Origin: Bugulina stolonifera
Taxonomy: Eukaryota > Bryozoa > Gymnolaemata > Cheilostomatida > Bugulidae
NCBI GenBank assembly: GCA_935421135.1
Contig: OW285194.1
Span: 5,840,376 to 5,904,375 of the forward strand
Direction of reading: 5' to 3'
Length of the DNA: 64,000 nucleotides
Positions 26,953 through 38,218 of the stretch are shown piece by piece. A program made the position numbers and the translations under genes. The notes below the pieces were generated by a model. It saw only the letters and a program-made list of their open reading frames with translations. It was not told where the DNA came from and did not search any database. The stretch's first letter is position 1. Each line of letters begins with the position of its first letter.

Positions 26953-29900
26953 ATACCTGGGTGCTGTGCTCATGGCTGTTCTAACAACAGCAAAGATGTC
27001 TTTTTAATGCACAAATTTCCATTAGATCCTAAGCGACGAGCAGCCTGGGCTCATAGAGTGTCATGGAGAGGATGGGAGTCTACTAACAACAGTGTTTTAT
27101 GCAGTGTTAGTACTTAACAAACTTTCACTATCACAACTACTACTAAATTATATTATTAGTCCTGCATGCATATTTATATTATATATTACTACTACTTCTA
27201 CTAGTACTACTACTGCTACTACTACTGCTACTACTACTGCTACTACTACTACTACTGCTACTACTACTGCTACTACTACTGCTACTACTACTGCTACTAC
27301 TACTGCTACTACTACTACTACAAATTCGAAATTTGTTCATTCAACAAATGTAAGTAGTGAGTAGTAAAACTCAAACTGTAAATATTATTATAATTATTTA
27401 ATAATTTATAATTATATTTTATTATCATTGATTATGTGATGTCGTGATCGTGTTATTTTTTACACTGGCAACTATATGCATGTGATAGTTGTTGACATTG
27501 TTTTAGCTTTAAATTTTCTTTAAAGCTAAAGTACTTTAATGGAATTTGCGTATGAAGAGAGCTTTATTTATTGTATCAGCATGAACAGTGCATACAAAAT
27601 TGATCTAAGCTTGAAACCGAAACCTAGCAAAAGAAGTCTATAGTTCAGCTAATGCTCTCAGTTTTTTCTTTTGATTGAGATATGGTGTTTGATATAATAT
27701 AAACAAAAGTTAACTGTGCTAAAAATCAAACTATATTTTTATATTCATGTGCAATTTTTTATAGGCTCACTTCGTACACGGTGACTATGAGCAAAACCGT
27801 GTTGATAGACGAAAGCTTTTGAAGAGATCGGCCAACATCATCCCATCTATTTTTACTCACCGGCCATTGAATCAATGCAAGGAGCGGTCTAAACGACTAA
27901 AACACTGTGAGAGTGCTTCCGGAGCAGCCAGTCAGCAATCTATCTTATCCTCTGCTTCAGACCACAACTATTCTCTGTGCAAAACTGACATGTTAACAGG
28001 TATATATATCGTGTCCTTAAGTTTAAAAATTATGTTGACTTATTCACAGAATGTAATGGTCGACATTTAACACATAGTGCAATCTTTTAGTCATATATAT
28101 ATATATATATATATGTATATGCAAAATGTGGATGTGTATATTTCAGAAGACGTGGTGATTGATACCATAAGTATGGATGATGAGATGATAGCTCGCAGTG
28201 TCAGTGAGCTTTCCCCAGAACTGTCTTCTGCAAAAAAAAAAAACTCTAAAAGGTATGCTGAGCACACATCCATAATATATGAAACCATTTCAAAAATGTA
28301 AATGAACACATAGCTAGAGCAGTCGTGTGAGTTAAATTAGAAAATTGAGAAAAGCAATCATTGTTTTGTTGAAAAGTATAGCCAGATTAAACACAATATG
28401 GTGAGAAAGAATCTAGTATTGGTGCGCTTAATTTATGTTTTTACATACTAGGAGCGGTCAGCTAATCAGTCTTTGAAAACAAGACTTGAACAAAGCCAGC
28501 AGTCAGTGACAAAGATTTTCAATGAGGACTAACTAAATGCTTTGTCACGTCAAAGCTCGCAGGGAATGAAGTGGTCTGATGAGACAGTGAAGACAGCTCT
28601 ACACCTTCGTTTTGCATGTGGGTCCACTGGTTACCAGGCTTTGCTGAGCCAAAACCTACCTTATCCATCCATACGAACTTTGCAGAGACGACTGCAGGGC
28701 ATTGATTTTCAGCCTGGCATTATTGATGAAGTTTTCACTTTTATGAAAATGAAGGCAAGCATCTTTAAAAGATATTTGTATAATGTATATATGTTTAGAA
28801 GGTATACAATATATTTTAAAATAATCTGGATATTCTAAACCGATTGCTCCCTAAGTAAATAGGATGATGACATAACCGTTTACTTAGCATCACTTGTAAA
28901 GCTATATGTTTGTAAAGCAGATGTTTACATTTTGAACATGTTTAGTCATATTATGTTTTCAGAGTTTGCGAATGTTATATTTTTCTGTTGTAAATATAGG
29001 TTAACGCCATGAACGAGCATGAATCACGATGTCGCTTGACGCTGGATGAGATGGCACTAAGACCTAGCATTGATTACGATCTGTCAAGTGGCAGTGTTAT
29101 TGGAAATGCAGACCTGCCTGGGTGTCATGGGCTTGCCACACATGCATATGTTTTTATGCTTGGAGGTATGCATTCTTACTGATGGGATTTGTCTTTGCTT
29201 CTATCTTTTTGCTGCTTCTGTCGCTTGTTGCTCTGTTCTAGTGTTCTGCGTACTACTTTGCTATCATTACATTGGTTTAGTTTCAGGTGTTCATTGGAGT
29301 TCTTCCTAATGATGTAGATATCAGATGTGCATACGAAATGGTCGCATGCTAATGTTAAACTGGTGAGAATACAGTACATTCAATACATTATAAAAAGTAG
29401 CTTTCTCTGTGTAAAGAAATTTTTCTTGTGTTTTTACAAAACAACTGGTTCTTATGCTTTAAATACTTTAATCCAGGCCTTCAAATTTGAAGTAGTACTA
29501 GATTTTCATTGTTTTTCACTTGATTTGGATTATGTAATCAATGGTCTAAAACTGCTGTTTATCATTTTTCAACAGGTCTAACAGTACGATGGAAGCAGAC
29601 GGTGGCTTTTTATTTCTCTGGGCCTGGTACATCTGGTAAAGTTCTGGCTGACATAACTCTTGACATAAGTAGAAAAGCTCATGCCATTGGCCTACGAGTC
29701 ACAGCTGTTACTTCTGATATGGGCTCTCATAACCAAGCTATGTGGAAGTGTTTTGGTATCACAGCTCGGCGGACCGGGGTACCATGTACCTTCCCTCATC
29801 CCAGTGATACTTCAAAAGCTGTACATGTACTGGCAGATGTTCCTCATCTCGCAAAGAACATCCGGCAAGCATTTATTTGTCATAAAACTTTCACATTACA

Positions 29901-31121
29901 TGAGTCAACAGTACTGAAACACAATTTACCATCTAACACTGTTTCTATAGCACATGTTAGGAAAAGCATCTTCAGTTGGCACCGAAACTTACTCATGTGA
30001 TTTTATCACCTAGTCAATTTGATAAAATGAAAGGTGGCCAGGCTTTACACTTGTTTAGTCGATCAGTTAGCTGTGGTCTCCGTTATCTTGTTGAGAAAGA
30101 AGGTCGTCCTTCATGCTATTTGACAACAGCTTGGTTTATTGATTTAGTTGACAGGTGGTTTGACCTCATGAGTAGTAGGAGCCCTGTGGTGGCATTGTCT
30201 AGGCAACAAGTTTCCAAGTATGATGATGCAATTGATTTCTTGCGTTGTTCCATTGAACACATATCCCTCATGTCATTTGATTCAGTAGGCCGTTGGAAAC
30301 CAGTTCAAACTGGCTTTGTTTTAAGTACCACTGCAGTTATTGGCATAGCAACTAAACTACTTGACAGCCAATCTATTTTACTAACATCTCGCCTTACACA
30401 AGACTGCCTTGAAAATTTGTTTAGTACAATAAGATTGAAAGGTCCAACTCCTTCTGCTAAAGAGTTTGAAGGAAATTTAAAATTGATTACTGTGGCTCAG
30501 TACCTCAAATGTAGTTCTAACTCTAGCTATGACATTGATGATCGTGAATATTTAGCTGAATTTCTCGATTCTTCAGTAGCTGACATCAATGATTCTCCTA
30601 CTTCAGATGATGTATTAGACCCTGTTGTAGAGTTTGATCTTGCAGAGGATGAAGAGAATGGCTTGTACTATCTCCTTGGCTATTGCATCAGGTCTCTACG
30701 CCGCTGCCAGCAGCTGAATTGTGAAAAATGCTTAAAGCGAGTAACAACTGACTGCCCTCCAAAAGATGTTGGACATTTGATGCTGCTCAAAGAGTATGTA
30801 GAGGGTGCATTGTGTCATCCTAGTAAGGATGTTTTTGATGCTTGCCGTGTTGCCGAAGATGTCATTAGAAGCCAAGAGCATGCTATTGTTGGTAAGCACA
30901 GAATTGTAGACCTGGTACTTAGCCAAGTAGAAGCAAGACATTCTCTTCCTCAGTCCTGCCATGATATCTTTAGAGTATTTGTTAAAAAGTTTATTCTGTT
31001 ACGCATCAAGATAATGTGCGAAAGATCATGCAAGCAACAAACTGTTACCATTAGACCATCATTTGGCAGTAAAAGTGTTGCTATGCGTCACAGTGTAAGC
31101 AAGGTAAATATTTCCCAGTGA
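26953..31121 (+). pseudogene. THAP-domain P-type transposase, decayed
   Basis: Recognisable exons: about 26953-27105, 27765-27999, 28147-28252, 28452-28754, 29000-29165, 29576-31121. The THAP zinc finger is split over exons 1-2: PGCCAHGC, the central AWAHRV tryptophan, LCSAHF (C..C..C..H) and a closing IIPSIF. Then come an SSQGMKWSDET..LRFACGSTGY block, the LDEMALRPS catalytic-core start, RWKQTVAFYF, TSDMGSHNQAMWKCFG, LADVPHLAKNIRQ and a long C-terminal region, as in THAP9 and Drosophila P transposase. Lesions: the expected start before PGCC is ATA (26953) with no in-frame ATG upstream; the exon 3/4 phases conflict after a 12-A run; a TAA lies at 28530 inside FNED-LNAL; and the frame shifts near 29958-29975. 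It is most likely inactive. Confidence 0.85.
27190..27323 (+). repeat. trinucleotide microsatellite (ACT/GCT)n in transposase intron 1
   Basis: A run of ACT triplets interrupted regularly by GCT. It gives a chance frame of Thr/Ala repeats. It lies between THAP exons 1 and 2, so it is intronic to the mobile element. Confidence 0.85.
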
Positions 31122-31134
31122 TGAGCTTGTACAC

Positions 31135-31360
31135 ATGTTGTTTGAACATTGTTGTAGTAACATAATTGCTGCTCTGTTTGGCAATCTTATATGTTGTTTG
31201 AACATTTTTGTAGTAACATAATTGCTGCTCTGTTTAATAATATTATATGTTGTTTGAACATTGTTGTAGTAACATAATTGCTGCTCTGTTCGATAATCTT
31301 ATATGTTGTTTGAACATTGTTGTAGTAACATAATTGCTGCCCTGTTTGATAATCTTATAA
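31135..31360 (+). repeat. 56-bp tandem repeat, 4 copies, 3' region of the P-type element
   Basis: Four copies with an exact 56-bp period (TTTGAACATT at 31141, 31197, 31253 and 31309) follow the transposase stop. They differ by a few substitutions. Subterminal tandem repeats are common in P-type elements and may be transposase or host-factor sites; that role is inferred. Confidence 0.88.
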
Positions 31361-32747
31361 AGTTATTTAGTTGTGCAATATTTTTATTTACAGTGGTTTT
31401 AAGTGCCTATTTATGTATTCCATGAGTTGTGTGTGTGTGGCTAAATATTAAAGTAAATAGAATTTACCAGTGTTATGTAGAACAGGTGTGTGAAAGCAAA
31501 AATCTTACAATTTTCATTTAGCCTACTCAGTTTTTTGTTTTAATGCACGTAATTTAGTTAGAAGTTGTATGTAGGTATGCATGGATTTTAGCAATTTCTA
31601 ATTGTGTATCTCTGTATGAATTCTTGCTCTTATGTGCTTTTATGTTAAATGAAGTTATTTGTACTATAATCCTGTAATAGCCATCACCCCTAGTATTAGT
31701 GATACCATTTCAGTTTGATTTTAAGTTGTATTTTGGTGCTTGAATCCACTAATACAATGGAAATTGTGTTTCCATAGATGAAATATAAGGAAAGACAATT
31801 CTAGGAACATTAAAATGTAATTAAAAGTGGAATAGAATCTCCACAAGTATAACAGTTGTCAATAGCGACCGGTAGTTGTTTGACTCAAGATGGCGTTCAA
31901 ATCGCCCGTTTTCGCCACTTTCCTAATATACCCCTTTGCATGTTTCCACATTGAAAATCAGTTGGTTGTTGACTGCTGTTCAATAAAGAGTCTTGAATCT
32001 ACAGTCTATCACTCTACTCAGACTGTAACGAGGACACAATGTGCTCTCAGCAATAGGTGCAGCTCCTATCATTCAGGGCTGAGTCAGCAGTCCTTTTGGC
32101 CTCACGGTTCTTGTGATGTAATAGACCCGGTTTCTGTTCCAAGCGACCACCTCCATAGCCGCTTTCCGCAGACCTTTCCTCGTGACCTGGACCGAGCATG
32201 GAGATTGGCTTCTTTTCACAACGTGTGCCTTACTATCATGGCAGGCCGAAAAGCTACTGCTACCTGGTTAGCTTATTGACCATTGAGATTCAATCAATTG
32301 TGAATAATGGACGTCACCCATCGTATGATATGATTGACTTATTACTTAACTGAAGCTGTGTGACCTAATAAATAAACTATTATTTAGGGTTTCTAACCCA
32401 TTTTTACAAAATGACAATTTTATCATTTTTTTTACATGGATGGATAAAGTAACTTCTCAGCATCATTCTAATATATAATTTATGTATCTGCTATCAAAAG
32501 TTTCCAAGTTATAAGGATTTAAAGAAGAGCTGTATTGCCTGCCCAGAGGTGGGGAAAACCGTACTTGGCTTAGTGTTGACAATAATTCCTACGGCGTCAT
32601 GTCATGTGGTATGTTATTTACTAAGAGCTACTATACTTGCCAGCTATTGGCTACTTAGCAGTGCAGCAGAGCCATAATGCCAAGTAATGTACATGTACTT
32701 CACTACTAACTTGTATAATATATTGTACATAATATAGTAGTTTCATA

Positions 32748-32843
32748 CCAGCCTACTAGTGCATAGTGATGCAGCCTACTAGTAATAGTAATGCAGCCTA
32801 CTAGTAATAGTAATGCAGCCTACTAATGATAATAATACAGCCC
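32748..32843 (+). repeat. 22-bp tandem repeat, about 4 copies
   Basis: Units of GCAGCCTACTAGTAATAGTA plus two bases, with the outer copies degenerate. No association with a gene is seen. Confidence 0.8.
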
Positions 32844-33564
32844 AACACAGAAACAATTATATGGGGAACTAGGTTTTACAAAATCAAGACTCATAAAATT
32901 GAACTTGTACTTTCATGTTTTAGAACACAAACAGAGCAAATACATGAAGAGAGCGAGAGACACACGCAATGTAGATAATGGCTGGCAAAGTACACCATTA
33001 CCCTTTAGCCAGCTGGTTTACATGTAGAACAGAAGACAGAAAAGAAGTGCGATTAATTAGTCAAACAATTGAAATCGTATTATACCTTATGATCTGTATA
33101 AAATATAATGTTTTTCATGCTTGCTACATAGTCATACATGTCACTATCAGCTTTGACCAGGAGGCAAACATTCTGACATAAAATGCTGCATCACCAGAAC
33201 ACAATAATCCTAATATCATATTATATATTCTATGCTGTACTATGCCTAAGTGTAGTCATAAACATGTTAAATCATACATAGAACTATAGAGCTGGAGAAT
33301 ATTACTTTTAATTACAACTATTTCTATTACGGATCTAAATTATCATACATGTATATACAATTATTATTATTATATTATATACATTTGCATGTATATACTC
33401 AATACTGTGAGGTAGGACTGTTCCCTAATATGTAATGTTAGATGTGTGTTACTTAAATATTCAAGAGTTCAAATGTAGAATCCAATCTAAACAAGGATCA
33501 AGAACATAAATAACATTGTCATGCAGCTCATTATATAATATTGCATGTAAAACACTTTCATAAT

Positions 33565-33758
33565 GCAATACTTGTTAGAATCAGTGTACAAGTAGAACAA
33601 AATATGATCTAATAGCTTGCAACTAAGCATGTGAGAAGATAACTCTATGCAATACTTGCTAGAATCAGTGTAGTACAAGTAAAACATAGTATGCATGTAC
33701 ATGTATTATGATACATTGCAGTTTACAACTAAGCATAATATGAGAAGATAACTCTATC
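33565..33758 (+). repeat. tandem duplication, two diverged copies of about 85-110 bp
   Basis: Both copies contain ATGCAATACTTG, TAGAATCAGTGTA, AACTAAGCAT and GAGAAGATAACTCTAT in the same order. The second copy has an insertion containing TACATGTA. The function is unknown. Confidence 0.75.
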
Positions 33759-35777
33759 CAAGAAATCACGTGTGCTCGCTGCTGATTGGCTATATTGTCC
33801 AAGGCGGCCATTTCATTGGATACAAAAATAAAAATGGTTGAGAATGATTTTTCATACAGCTTAGTTTTAATCTTTTTATTTTGAAAGATTTAAAAGCCAT
33901 CCACTACAATAGAGTATATAATATAGGTAATTAGATATTTTTGCACATGATTAGATGTAAATTAAAACTTTTCTCATAGTTTAACATGGTTTTAACACCA
34001 CATGAAAATCATGATTTTTAGAGAGGCTCCAGTGGCCTATCCTGCATAGTGATTGGTTAATTGACACTGGGAATGTAGCCTGTGGTCTGTGATCAATCTA
34101 TACTACTTTATTTGGTGGTGATAGACTTAATAGATTTAAAGTTATTAAACTTTTTCACAAGCATGAGTGTGCGGAGAGTGTGCGGACTAAGGCTGTACAT
34201 ATATAACACAGTTGTGCGAACGCGAATTTAGTCACGTGATATTCTTACGATTTGAATACCTATATTATTAAAAAATTATTAGTAATATTAAATATAACAT
34301 AAATTTGTCCCCAGTCCTGTAGGCCCTATGTCTTAAATAATCATAAATAATCAAAGATCAACGTAGCCTAGCAATAGCTTGTTACATTGTTACACATAGC
34401 CTAATTATTATTATTATAATTATTATAGGCCTAATAATTAAACTAATATATATAGTATAAATATATATATATATATTTATATACTTATTGATTATTATAT
34501 TAATTTAATCATTGTCATATTATTGTCATTATATAGTTCATTATTTATTACAAACATGTACTACATGATGTAGGCCTACATTAACATTAACATAAACATA
34601 ATGATGATATAGTCCATTGATTACCATAACGAAAAATTATTTTACAATTATTTAATCATCAATTATAATATTTAATGTTATTGTCATTATTATTATAAAA
34701 TTAAAAATAATTATTATTTTTATATTTATAAATTTATATTTTTTATTAGCAGATTATTAGGCTATTATTATAACAATTATATTTATTAGATATTAATTAT
34801 TTATGATTCCAGACAGATTCGATTGAGTAAATCATTCAAATAAGCATCACGGTTCTCCAACGGTTGAAGAGTTTTGCTTTCTTAGTTTCAAAATTGCTTT
34901 TCAGTTTTGATCAAGAACACTTTCGTCTGCATCAGCTGAAGATAACAATATTGTCATCATGTTTTTAAAACAGCTGATGATCGCGCTATGTGTCGTTATA
35001 ATTGACTAAAAACCTAATGAGTTTTAGGTAAGTATTAGCGGGTCGTATTGAGGTACCTTTCAATTCTGTTAACTCACGGGTTATGCCGAACGCAGGTCCC
35101 GGGTGCATCCGATGTAAAGGCCTTGACATTTTAATACTAACCGTTACGTCCTCTTCTCATTTCGTACAGGGCCGATTTGGTGTCCGCCTTTTTGGCGCGG
35201 TCTGCAATACTCTATTCATTTCAGGTGGCGCGTTACGGGTTTAATTCAGACCAACTAACGTCACTGAGACGGAATCACAATGAAACAAAAAATATTGCAC
35301 AGGTGCGGGTCACATTTTTCTTTCCTATAATTAATTATAATAATTATGAATTATTATATAAATAATAAAAATAATTTATTTTATTTCTTTCATAATTAAT
35401 GCTAATGGTATTACAATGTTTTAATTAATAATTATCACTGAGACTGATTGAAATATCTTTGCTGCCATAAATCATAATGATAATGCTTATGAATGATCAG
35501 CAATCATTACTAGGTTATGTGGAATTGTCATAGTCGTTGTGTATTAATAATTAAATTAATTATAGTTTATTTTATGTAACATTGTATTAGATTCTAAATT
35601 ATAAAATAATATTATATTAATTAAAATAATTCATTCATCAGATCATATCATATGATAATGATAATCACTCTCCTGCTTGGGGAACAAATTGAAACTAAAA
35701 CTCAACTGAGTGTTTAACCAAGGACTCCTTAGTTTAACCAAATACTGAAATGAATGAAGATGAAGATTTTTATGGTG

Positions 35778-36380
35778 TGTTTACACTGCAGGTTGCATGC
35801 ATTTCCGACTGCAAATCCAACTGCAACTAGTTGCACGCAAGTTACAGTTGGAGTTGCATTACCAACTCAGACTCCGACACATGCATTTACACTGCTGCAA
35901 CTTAACAAAAACTATCAGAGGGCGACAAATTTTACAGCCGATAATAGAAACACACCCTTCACTCCTACTCACTCCTACTGCATTTGTTGTTTCTGTTAAA
36001 ATATGGTTGTGATTCAAAGTTTTATTATTGTGTAACTGTCGGTTTCTGTGCTTTTGTGGCTTAGCCTTCTTTGTGTAATAACCATTCACATAGTATGATG
36101 TGGTTTTATTCATCCAGTGTTATTGATGTTGATAGTCAACAATAAAGTTAATCGCTCTTAAACATCAAAACAACAGTTTCATTGGCTGTAGCTTTTGGCC
36201 ACGCCCTCCGACATGTCACTTCAACCCAGCACTGCTGCATTTCTTCAACTCAGACTCCGATCCTGTTGCAAATGCAGACTCCGACAATGATTCATGTTCA
36301 CACTACTCAGTCTCCAACATTGCAACCTCAGACAGGTTGCATTAAACCAAATCCCAGCAAAAGTTGCAGCAGTGTAAACG
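35778..36380. mobile_element. MITE-like element of about 600 bp with TTTACACTGC ends
   Basis: The left end is TGTTTACACTGCAGGTTGCA; the right end on the opposite strand is CGTTTACACTGCTGCAAC. Internally GTTGCA, ACTCAGACTCCGA and another TTTACACTGCTGCAACT recur, so the element is built from related sub-repeats. No transposase is present. The target duplication is unclear. Confidence 0.55.
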
Positions 36381-38218
36381 CATCTTTATTTAGGCAGCTC
36401 AAAGCAAATTTTAAAAGCTACCGAATCCAAATAAATTTATATGGTTAGATAGGAAGTGGAATTGAACGCACGTATCCGGTTTTTTCCTCAAGGTCAACAG
36501 TAAAAGTTTTAATAGGGAAATAAACATCGCCTGTAAAATTTTGCTAAAGTTTAAATTTATGTTAAAATTTGTCTCAAATTTGAAATCTAGTGCTCAATAT
36601 AGCCTAAACATATGCAGCTATAGCAATGCTGAGAAAGCTGTTGTTTCACACGATGGTAAACTGTATGTTTGTGCATGCTGCTTGACATGAATATTTTATT
36701 TTTAAGCAAAATAATGAAGGAAAGAAAGGGCTTGTGATTGATATATAAATTGATGAAAAACTCATGGCAATACAGCCATGTCAATATTTCGTATTTTGAT
36801 GCCACATTCCCTGTACAAATTCTCCCACAGTTTGATGTCATTCCATACCTTATGTTTGAAGTGTGTATAGATTTCAATTGCGGCTGTTTTCTCCTTCATA
36901 CTGGATAAGAAAATTGTCAGCACCGATACAGAAAGCGGAAGTAAAATTAATATTAGACTCTAACATGACTGATGTAATAATTAACAGCAGAGCAGTTCAC
37001 AAGTAACTTGCCACTCTCAATCTGTTTCAAACCAGTCGACCAGACGAGAACGTGTGATGTATTAGCTCAAAAGTTCTGCACCAACTCAATTATAACAAGC
37101 ATGTCCTTAGAGCACTTATCGCACTTGTGTTCTACTGGTTCTAGAGGTCTCAGTATCGTATGCCCCATCTGTTAGAAAGGAGAATAATATATTAACTCAA
37201 ACAACCAATCAGTCAGCCTCAATGTGCAGTTAGCAATATTGTAGATCACCTTCAGACCGCTGCATGCTGTGGAATACCAAATCTCTTTCACTCTAATCAG
37301 TTCGATTTAGAGCAGAATCTGGATGCGAAAATTAACTCATTAATTAGTTGCATGCATCACAAATAAGCTTGCAGCAGAAGAACAAACTCAGTCCCATAGG
37401 CGCCTATATTTTTTGACTGGTTGAAGATTCTGCATATTAGGCATATTCGGATATTACACGTACAAGCTTTATAAATAGCAATCTGCAGCAATAGCAGTTT
37501 ATTTTATTCAATAATACACAGCGGCCTATAACGCTAGGTTAGATGTGCCTGGTAATAATATGTATTGTAAACAAAGGGAGTTCCCTTCAGATTAAGCATT
37601 GGTCACGCCTGAACGCTTAAGCTGTGTTTGGATGTTAAAAGCAGTCTCATAGGAACCAGTATAGTTTCCAAATATGCCTATTGTCAACCACCAAAGACTT
37701 AATATGCAAATTGGTCAATTATCGAATGAACCCCATGCTGGTGACCTGGGTCCAATATTTTATGTGATATTGAGCAGATAATGATTATTCAAGGGGGACG
37801 AGTCTCCAGATAGACAAATACTTGGACAATTTTACCAGTGGTATAGGTTGAATTCTGGTATAGGCTGAATTCTGCATTCAACAAAGTCCGCAAATATAAG
37901 TTAGCCAATTGTTTTTGACATGCATTTGTTCTATGATGGCAAAGTTAGCAATTCTAACCCTGAGGTGTAGCTTAACAGGAGTTAGATAAGGAACCGACTT
38001 CTATTCAAAACAGACCATTGTCGTATTATATGCATCCATGTGAATTGTATTGCAACATGTATTTTTATAGGATTGGCTCGTACCATTGTATTGAACTCAT
38101 GGTTCCCTCTTTTCCCAACACACATGGTAATGCTGGAATTAAGTAGATCTGAGGTTACATTCCTGATGGACGTCCCATTATAGCCTAGTTACACACAGTA
38201 GTCAGCTCGTGATTTACT
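36381..38218. other. 5' flank of TDRKH, no other gene recognised
   Basis: Nothing coding is recognised. The TDRKH promoter should lie in the right part, but no core promoter motif stands out. Confidence 0.4.

Larger units (their letters stand above)
26853..31938 (+). mobile_element. P-superfamily (THAP9-like) DNA transposon, 5086 bp, complete ends
   Basis: The ends are inverted repeats: CAAAGGGGTATATTAGGAAA continues for 32 bp with one mismatch between the left end and the complement of the right end. A second matching block (ACGCCATCTT..GTCAA) follows further in. The element is flanked by perfect 8-bp duplications, CATGTTTC at 26845-26852 and 31939-31946. An 8-bp duplication with CA-starting ends is the P-element signature, and the interior encodes a THAP domain plus P-type transposase. 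It therefore looks like a once-autonomous copy that inserted relatively recently, given how similar its two ends are, yet its gene is broken (see the transposase entry). Confidence 0.92.
31939..35777. other. intergenic, low-complexity AT-rich block
   Basis: After the transposon there is no recognisable gene. It holds the 22-bp repeat near 32.75 kb, a duplicated segment near 33.6 kb, and an extremely AT-rich stretch of ATTATT/AATAAT words at 34250-34810 that resumes at 35320-35660. The open frame at 31890-32279 starts inside the transposon end and is not a gene. Confidence 0.5.

Noticed and set aside
27092..27364. Frame rich in Thr/Ala triplets
   Set aside because: Trinucleotide microsatellite inside an intron of the THAP element.
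29952..29974. A 20-base GT...AG segment that would restore the transposase frame if spliced
   Set aside because: Far below the minimum size of an animal spliceosomal intron; an ordinary indel is more likely.
31890..32279. 129-codon frame
   Set aside because: It starts in the transposon's inverted repeat and crosses the insertion border into flanking DNA; no family resemblance.
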